From assembly GCA_002789915.1 (NCBI GenBank), contig PFUD01000111.1, positions 1 to 36,792 on the forward strand: a stretch of 36,792 bases of DNA. The letters are read 5' to 3'. Below the pieces are notes generated by a model. The model ran no database searches. It was not told the DNA's origin and saw only the letters and a list, made by a program, of their open reading frames with translations. Position numbers and translations under genes: made by a program. Positions 32,436 to 36,792 of this stretch are shown here, piece by piece. Source of the DNA: Comamonadaceae bacterium CG_4_9_14_3_um_filter_60_33 (GTDB lineage Bacteria > Pseudomonadota > Gammaproteobacteria > Burkholderiales > Burkholderiaceae_C). Position 1 is the stretch's first letter. Each line of letters starts with the position of its first letter.

Positions 32436-33075
32436 ACGTTGCGAGCTGAAGCTCGAGTTCATCCAGCGAGCTGATGCAAGTGGCATTGGGGTAAGCCTGC
32501 ACCGCCTCCATGCCGCCCCAGCGCAGCGCCTGGCCACCTACCAGAATCGGTTGCGCGGGGAACTTGTCGGTGATGGCATCAAGCGCCTTGATCAATTGCG
32601 GGAGGTTGATCGACAAACTCAACGACAAACCCACCAGGGTCGGGCGGCGTTCTTCAATGGTGAGCAGCAGCTTGGGCAGCGGCGTGTCAACGCCCAGAAA
32701 GTACCCGCGCCATCCGTGCAATTCGCAAAAATCTGCAATCATGCGCCCGCCTAACTGGTGGTACTCGTCGGCGACGCACGCGACCACAATGCTGCGTTCC
32801 CGCTGCTGACCGGCAAAAGCATGTGGCTGTACCAGGCTCAGCATGCGTTCGGTGATTGCTGTGGCCAGATGTTCGGTTGCCACCGAAATGCGTTGGTTCT
32901 CCCACAGGTCACCGACTTGGTACATGGCGCGCTGAAAGAGCATGATGTACAGGGTTTTGAGGTCCGTGCCGGCGGCCACCAAGCTTTGCACGATGCTGGC
33001 GCATTGCGCGCGCTCACCTGCCAGGAGGGCGCTCAGATACTGCTGGTAAGTACTTTCGTTCAAAGTGCTACTCAT
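32425..33075 (-). CDS. Cobalamin-binding sensor domain protein, CarH-like without DNA-binding domain
   Basis: The 216-residue protein consists of a helical cap and a Rossmann-type B12-binding domain, with no MerR DNA-binding part. In the helical domain VGDLWENQRISVATEHLA gives the W-x9-EH motif (Trp58, Glu68, His69) that caps adenosylcobalamin in the CarH photoreceptors. The Rossmann part has DEYHQLGGRM (ExHxxG, Glu104, His106, Gly109; His106 the likely lower ligand), SLSLS (151-155) and VGGQAL (180-181 GG), the three standard B12 motifs. It resembles CarH-type and related stand-alone modules. Its stop overlaps the kinase start, implying that it feeds B12 or light state to the kinase. No Shine-Dalgarno is seen; a TATAAC hexamer at 33090-33085 lies only 9 bases before the ATG, so a leaderless transcript is possible. 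Confidence 0.9.
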   Translation of the reverse strand: MSSTLNESTYQQYLSALLAGERAQCASIVQSLVAAGTDLKTLYIMLFQRAMYQVGDLWENQRISVATEHLATAITERMLSLVQPHAFAGQQRERSIVVACVADEYHQLGGRMIADFCELHGWRGYFLGVDTPLPKLLLTIEERRPTLVGLSLSLSINLPQLIKALDAITDKFPAQPILVGGQALRWGGMEAVQAYPNATCISSLDELELQLATYAQ

Positions 33076-33121
33076 GATGAATCCGTTATACCGCAGATTG
33101 CGCGGGCGTCGCCATACTTAG

Positions 33122-33247
33122 TTACTTGCGGCGCGCTTGGGTCAGGGTGGCTTCAAGCGTCTGCCATCGTTGATGGACTGCAAAGGTTTGTGCCTTGAGT
33201 TCCATCAAGCTGAGTTGTTGTCTGGATGGTCCTGTTTTTATGCCCAT
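33122..33247 (-). CDS. Possible 41-aa small protein upstream of the B12-sensor gene
   Basis: An ATG-to-TAA frame of 41 codons ends 46 bases before the B12-binding gene on the same strand. The product would be basic, and its second half helix-prone (SLMELKAQTFAVHQRWQTLE). There is no Shine-Dalgarno and I know no homologue. It may be a real small gene of the signalling operon or the decayed end of a longer gene, given the remnants just upstream. Weak call. Confidence 0.25.
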   Translation of the reverse strand: MGIKTGPSRQQLSLMELKAQTFAVHQRWQTLEATLTQARRK

Positions 33248-33282
33248 TTTTTTGGCGACTGTTTGATGTTTTTTCTGCAAGC

Positions 33283-33402
33283 CATTTTTACCAGCAGGTG
33301 GTGGTCAGCAAAATCATGCCCATGACCAACACCACCGGCATCTCGGAAGCCGAGCGCATGGTCGTCGAGCAGTGGTTTGAGAGTGGGGCCAGGACTGATT
33401 AA
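33283..33402 (+). pseudogene. Remnant of a PuuD-like (urate hydroxylase) C-terminus
   Basis: A frame of 39 codons ending in TAA reads HFYQQVVVSKIMPMTNTTG and goes on ISEAERMVVEQWFESGA. This resembles the last part of the PuuD family (membrane urate hydroxylase with a C-terminal cytochrome c domain), where the usual text is QQVVVTKxMPLGNxTGMT followed by a helix with E-R and W-x3-GA. No upstream part, heme motif or membrane helices exist in this window, so it is a 3' leftover from a deletion. The recognition is from memory of the family pattern. Confidence 0.6.
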
Positions 33403-33412
33403 CCGGGGCGTC

Positions 33413-33723
33413 TCAAGCCACGGCAGGCCGGTACACCCGGATAAGGGGCGCGATTTTGGCCAGCGTTTGCTGCGTCACGGTGCGCATGTCGTATTCGGTT
33501 TGCAAATTCAGCCAGTAGCGCGGCGCCATACTGAAAAACAGACCCAGCCGCAAAGCCGTGTCCGTCGTGATCGGGAGCGTGCCGTTTACGATGTCGCTGA
33601 TGCGACTGGGCGGGGCACGTCCATGTCGGCGGAGAGTCGGCGCGCTGTGATGCCCATGGGCTTCATAAACTCTTCAAGCAATATTTCGCCGGGATGAATT
33701 TCGTCAAGCAACGTATTCGTCAT
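33413..33723 (-). pseudogene. higA: Frameshifted HigA-type antitoxin
   Basis: The frame from the ATG at 33723 reads like HigA (IHPGEILLEEFMKPMGIT, then ARRLSADMDVP) and then goes out of frame near 33610, in a C/G-rich run (GTGCCCCGCCCAGTCGC), reaching a stop soon after. Skipping two bases restores the rest of the helix-turn-helix and tail: PSRISDIVNGTLPITTDTAL, RLGLFFSMAPRYWLNLQTEY, ending in VYRPAVA and a TGA at 33413. The total length of 311 bases (3n+2) fits a net two-base insertion. A sequencing error in the C-run cannot be excluded, but the truncated toxin next to it argues for real decay. Confidence 0.8.
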
Positions 33724-33744
33724 GGTCACTCCAAATGGACTCAA

Positions 33745-33867
33745 TCAGTGGTAATCCACAATTTCCACACGGTACGCACCATCGTCATGCCAGGCAAAGC
33801 AGATGCGCCACTGGTCGTTGATGCGGATGCTGTGTTGGCCTTTTCGATCACCTTTTAACGCTTCCAG
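33745..33867 (-). pseudogene. higB: 5'-truncated HigB-type toxin
   Basis: The 40 codons before a TGA read LEALKGDRKGQHSIRINDQW and go on RICFAWHDDGAYRVEIVDYH, which is the C-terminal half of HigB/RelE-type mRNA interferases. The N-terminal half is missing: upstream of 33867 the frame runs into sequence leading to the OmpA-gene terminator. It precedes the antitoxin by about 20 bases, the normal higB-higA order. With half the fold gone the toxin should be inactive. Confidence 0.8.
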
Positions 33868-33892
33868 CAAAACTCAGATTGTCAGTCTAATG

Positions 33893-33923
33893 AAAAACGG
33901 CGGACCGCTGTTGCGATCCGCCG
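33893..33923 (-). terminator. Rho-independent terminator of the OmpA-family gene
   Basis: On the minus strand CGGCGGA (33923-33917) and TCCGCCG (33904-33898) form a 7-bp stem with a 12-base loop, followed directly by TTTTT. It begins 25 bases after the gene's stop. This is a standard intrinsic terminator, and it also marks the edge of the decayed higBA region. Confidence 0.85.
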
Positions 33924-33948
33924 AAGTTGTGTTCACGCCGATTGAGGT

Positions 33949-34596
33949 TTAACGTGCGCGCTCAGCCAAATACATCTCGATGCGGCGGTTCCTGGCGCGA
34001 CCATCCATGGTGGCATTGTCGGCAATGGGCTCGTAGGAGCCACGGCCGTCGATCTGGATGCGCTGGGAATTGACCCCGCGGGCCACCAGGTAGTTGCGTG
34101 CGCTGGCTGCCCGGTTGATCGACAGCGGGTTGTTGATGGCGTCTGAGCCTGTGCTGTCGGTATGACCGATGATGCGGATCTCGGTGTTGGGCTGGTTGCT
34201 CAGGCCCTGTGCAAACTGGTCGAGGATGGGGCGCAGATTAGGCTTGATGACCGCGCTGTTGATGTCAAACGAAATGTCGCTCGGGATGTTCAGCTTGAGC
34301 TGGTTGTCAGCGGTTTGCATCACGTCCACGCCCGTGCCGGCGGTGGCCTGCTCCATGGCTGCTTTTTTCTGTGCCATTTGGTTAGACCAGATGTAGCCAC
34401 CCAGTGCGCCCACGCCAGCACCGATGGCGGCCGATTTGCCGCTGTCGCCAATGGCAACGCCAGCCAGCGCGCCGACCCCAGCGCCAATGGCGGTATTGCG
34501 TTGTGCTTCGGTCATGTTTTCACAACCGGTGAGCAGCACCAAGGCGGCGGTCAGGCCGACAAGCACGGGACGACTGTGAGTAAACAAGGTTTTCAT
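33949..34596 (-). CDS. OmpA-family lipoprotein with glycine-zipper segment
   Basis: The 215-residue protein has a lipoprotein signal (lipobox LTGC, Cys25), a glycine-zipper part (about 35-70, AIGAGVGALAGVAIGDSGKS and AAIGAGVGALGGYIWS) and an OmpA/MotB domain (about 100-215). The peptidoglycan-binding residues are present in IIGHTDSTGSDAINNPLSIN, RAASARNYLVARGV and the C-terminal ARNRRIEMYL. It resembles YiaD-type outer-membrane proteins, which tie the outer membrane to the cell wall. AAGGA precedes the ATG, and an intrinsic terminator follows, so it is a single-gene unit. Confidence 0.93.
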   Translation of the reverse strand: MKTLFTHSRPVLVGLTAALVLLTGCENMTEAQRNTAIGAGVGALAGVAIGDSGKSAAIGAGVGALGGYIWSNQMAQKKAAMEQATAGTGVDVMQTADNQLKLNIPSDISFDINSAVIKPNLRPILDQFAQGLSNQPNTEIRIIGHTDSTGSDAINNPLSINRAASARNYLVARGVNSQRIQIDGRGSYEPIADNATMDGRARNRRIEMYLAERAR

Positions 34597-34714
34597 GATG
34601 GTTCCTTAGGAGTTGTTCTTAAAACCAATTTATACCAGCCAAGCCACAGTTCCGTATGTGCGTTGGCGAACACTCGCAAAAAAATGTAATGAAAAATTGA
34701 GAATCCGCATGGAG

Positions 34715-35764
34715 TCAGGGTGTCGCCTTGTCGGCCTCGGAGGTAAACGCGTCGGCATAAAACTCGTCTTCGGGCAAACCCGCTATCACGTAGTCAGTGC
34801 GCGCCGAGTCCACCACCACTGGCGCGCCGCAGGCATACACCTGGTGGCCGCTCAAGTCCGGCAGGTCTTGCAGCACCGCGCGGTGCACGAAGCCGGTGCG
34901 CCCTTGCCAGTTGTCCTCAATCAGCGCATTGGAAACCACCGGCACATAGCGCAGGTTTGGCATCTCGGCCAACTTGGCTTTTACCCAATCGTCCATATAA
35001 AGGTCAGCCGGACGGCGGCCGCCCCAGTACAACGTGGCCGCGCGCGTGCTGCCTTTGAGCTGCATCTGTTCGATGATCGCCTTGATCGGCGCAAAACCGG
35101 TGCCAGAGGCCAGCAGCACAATGGGTTTTGCGCTGTCTTCGCGCAGGTAAAAGCTGCCAAAAGGGCCTTCAACGCGCAAAATGTCACGCTCCTTCATGGC
35201 GCCGAAGACATGGTCGGTGAATGTGCCGCCGGGCATGTGGCGAATGTGCAACTCCAGCCCCTGGCCGATCAGGTGCGGCGCGTTCGCCATGGAGTAACTT
35301 CGGCGCACGCCGCCCTGCAGCAAAAATTCGATGTACTGGCCGGCGTGGTAGACAAAGACGTCGTTGGCCGGCATTTGCAGCAGCAAGCGCATCACGTCGG
35401 GCGATTTTTTCTCCATCAGCTTGATACGCGTCGGCATTTTCTTGATGGGCAAAGCGCCTTCCTGGGTGACCTGGCGCGACTCCAGCACGACGTCGCTCAT
35501 GGGGCTGGCGCAGCAGGTCAGCACAAAGCCCTGCGCTTCTTCGGTGTCGCTGAGCGCCTTGCTTTGGTGCGCGCCGTGGTGCACCATGCCGCTGATTTTT
35601 TTGCATTTGCACGAGCCGCAAGCGCCGTCTTTGCAGCCGTAGGGCAGGTTGACACCCTGCGCGATGCCGGCTGCCAGTACGGTTTCTTCGGCTGCTACGG
35701 AAAATTCCCGGCCGCTGGGCTCGATGGTGACGTGAAAAGCCGTTGGGTTGGCGCTGCCGGTCAT
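34715..35764 (-). CDS. Ferredoxin-type NAD(P)H-flavin reductase (AscD-like)
   Basis: The 349-residue protein has three parts: a plant-type 2Fe-2S domain (1-90) with Cys44, Cys49, Cys52 and Cys84 (YGCKDGACGSCKCKK and VLTCCASP), a FAD domain (about 100-200, with RRSYSMANAP) and an NAD(P)-binding domain (LLASGTGFAPIKAIIEQM, then YACGAPVVVDSA). This is the architecture of oxygenase reductases and of CDP-6-deoxy-delta-3,4-glucoseen reductase, the name often given to this group in Burkholderiales. No oxygenase or sugar-deoxygenation gene is nearby, so the electron acceptor is unknown; it may be a housekeeping reductase. It is divergent from the epimerase-like gene, with a 44-base gap. Confidence 0.9.
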   Translation of the reverse strand: MTGSANPTAFHVTIEPSGREFSVAAEETVLAAGIAQGVNLPYGCKDGACGSCKCKKISGMVHHGAHQSKALSDTEEAQGFVLTCCASPMSDVVLESRQVTQEGALPIKKMPTRIKLMEKKSPDVMRLLLQMPANDVFVYHAGQYIEFLLQGGVRRSYSMANAPHLIGQGLELHIRHMPGGTFTDHVFGAMKERDILRVEGPFGSFYLREDSAKPIVLLASGTGFAPIKAIIEQMQLKGSTRAATLYWGGRRPADLYMDDWVKAKLAEMPNLRYVPVVSNALIEDNWQGRTGFVHRAVLQDLPDLSGHQVYACGAPVVVDSARTDYVIAGLPEDEFYADAFTSEADKATP

Positions 35765-35808
35765 ATTCTGGTTATCCTCTGAGCTTCATATTTTCAAAGG
35801 AGCTGATT

Positions 35809-36756
35809 TTGCCTGCATTGCGAAGCCCCCATGCGTTGCTCTATGCCACCCGTCCTGGTGCCTTGCCGGCGCGTTTTCGGCGCGAACGCGTCTTGCTGAT
35901 CGGCTGTGGTGATGTCGGCCTGCGCGTGGCGCGTGAACTGGGCCCGCGCGTGCGGCTGCTGGCGCTCACCTCGCAGACCGCGCGCATGGCGGAGTTGCGC
36001 GCTTTGGGCATCACGCCGCTGGTGGGTAATCTGGACAAACCTGCCAGCCTCAAGCGCTTGAGCGGCCTGGCCACGCGGGTGGTGCACATGGCGCCGCCGC
36101 CCGACAGCGGCAACCAGGACCCGCGCACCCGGGCGCTGTTGCAGGTGCTGCGTCAGCGCTCCCCGGTGCAAAGCCTGGTCTATGGCTCTACCAGCGGGGT
36201 TTACGGCGACTGTCAGGGCGAGGTGGTCACGGAGCAGCGCGCGCTCAACGCGGCCACCGCTCGCGCGCAGCGGCGCATCGACGCCGAGCGGCGCATTCGG
36301 CACTTTGGCCGCGCTGCGGCGGTATCGGTCAATATTTTGCGGATTCCCGGCATCTACGCGCCCAACCGCGTGGGCGGCACGCCGCGCGAGCGGCTGCAAA
36401 AGGGCACGCCGGTGCTGCAGGCCAGTGATGACGTGTTCACCAACCACATCCACGCCGACGACCTGGCGCGCGCCAGCATTGCAGCCCTGTGGCGCGGCCG
36501 ACCTGGGCGGGTGTACAACGTCAACGATGACAGTTGCCTGAAAATGGGCGACTACTTTGACCTGGCCGCTGATTTGTACGGCCTGCCACGGCCGCAGCGC
36601 GTGCCGCGCGCCACCGCCAATGCGCAATTGCCGTTGATGCTGCTGAGCTTCATGGGCGAGTCGCGCCGCATGGACAACACCCGGCTCAAAACCGAGCTGC
36701 GCGTGGCGCTGCGGTACGCCTCGGTCGAGCAGGGGTTGAAGGGCGTAAAAGGCTAG
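35809..36756 (+). CDS. NAD(P)-binding epimerase/dehydratase-like protein (YeeZ-type SDR)
   Basis: The 315-residue protein is an extended short-chain dehydrogenase-like Rossmann protein. The nucleotide-binding motif is VLLIGCGDVGLRVARELG, a shortened GxGxxG form as in YeeZ. The strand VYGSTSGVYGDCQG corresponds to the S-x-x-x-Y region (the Tyr is followed by Gly, and the usual Lys is not evident), and NILRIPGIYAPNR to the family's R-x-x-x-x-Y/G loop; NHIHADDLARASIAAL follows as in epimerases. The start is a TTG with a strong AAAGGAG 6 bases before it; the open frame upstream of that reads into the divergent gene. Substrate unknown. Confidence 0.85.
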   Translation: MPALRSPHALLYATRPGALPARFRRERVLLIGCGDVGLRVARELGPRVRLLALTSQTARMAELRALGITPLVGNLDKPASLKRLSGLATRVVHMAPPPDSGNQDPRTRALLQVLRQRSPVQSLVYGSTSGVYGDCQGEVVTEQRALNAATARAQRRIDAERRIRHFGRAAAVSVNILRIPGIYAPNRVGGTPRERLQKGTPVLQASDDVFTNHIHADDLARASIAALWRGRPGRVYNVNDDSCLKMGDYFDLAADLYGLPRPQRVPRATANAQLPLMLLSFMGESRRMDNTRLKTELRVALRYASVEQGLKGVKG

Positions 36757-36792
36757 CGGCTTTATTGCGAACCCGTGCTCATGGTGAAGCTG

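Overview
The window looks like a chromosomal segment of a betaproteobacterium in the Burkholderiales, most likely Comamonadaceae close to Rhodoferax. This placement rests on gene order and protein character (GC-rich codon use, the ctaD-ctaG-ctaE / SURF1 / ctaA / ctaB / sco order, a RquA-like rhodoquinone protein, an SHP/DHC cytochrome cluster). It was not tested by any database search. Most of the window is core genome. There is no phage, integrase, transposase, CRISPR array, rRNA or tRNA that I can see.

Region by region: (1) 1-6880 is an aa3-type cytochrome c oxidase structural and assembly locus: the ctaD 3' end, a 55-residue assembly protein, ctaG, ctaE, a convergent two-helix membrane protein, SURF1, a Sco-like protein of unknown role, heme A synthase, heme O synthase and Sco. 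(2) 6913-13500 holds a cardiolipin-synthase-type phospholipase, a Lys/Ala-rich basic protein, an HPF/RaiA-like ribosome factor, a Kef-type antiporter, a MarC-family protein and an MgtE Mg2+ transporter with a duplicated N-terminal segment. (3) 13522-14522 is rpoH (sigma-32) under a promoter overlaid by a CIRCE element. (4) 14726-17447 carries a class II glutamine amidotransferase, an AEC-family transporter and a RquA-like gene behind a textbook FNR-type promoter. (5) 17476-21119 is priA and hemE. (6) 21189-23915 is a c-type cytochrome operon (diheme, SHP, diheme lipoprotein, cytochrome b fused to a diheme domain), again behind a perfect FNR box. (7) 24130-29698 encodes a DsbD/ScsB-type reductase, a DUF167 protein, a MepK-like murein hydrolase, an L,D-transpeptidase and a lipoprotein, with two copies of a dispersed repeat. 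(8) 29873-33075 is a three-gene signalling operon: B12-binding CarH-like sensor domain, histidine kinase, REC-PAS-GGDEF. (9) 33250-33870 is a small graveyard with remnants of a PuuD-like C-terminus and of a higBA toxin-antitoxin pair. (10) 33949-36756 carries an OmpA-family lipoprotein, a ferredoxin-type flavin reductase and an epimerase-like protein.

The genes fit a facultative respirer that switches electron-transport chains: aerobic aa3 oxidase on one side, and two FNR-box-controlled units (RquA-like quinone modification, SHP/DHC/cytochrome b) on the other. hemE, CtaA/CtaB and DsbD supply heme and reductant for cytochrome maturation. The most novel-looking system is the cobalamin-sensor / kinase / diguanylate cyclase operon at 29873-33075, which predicts B12- or light-controlled c-di-GMP signalling.
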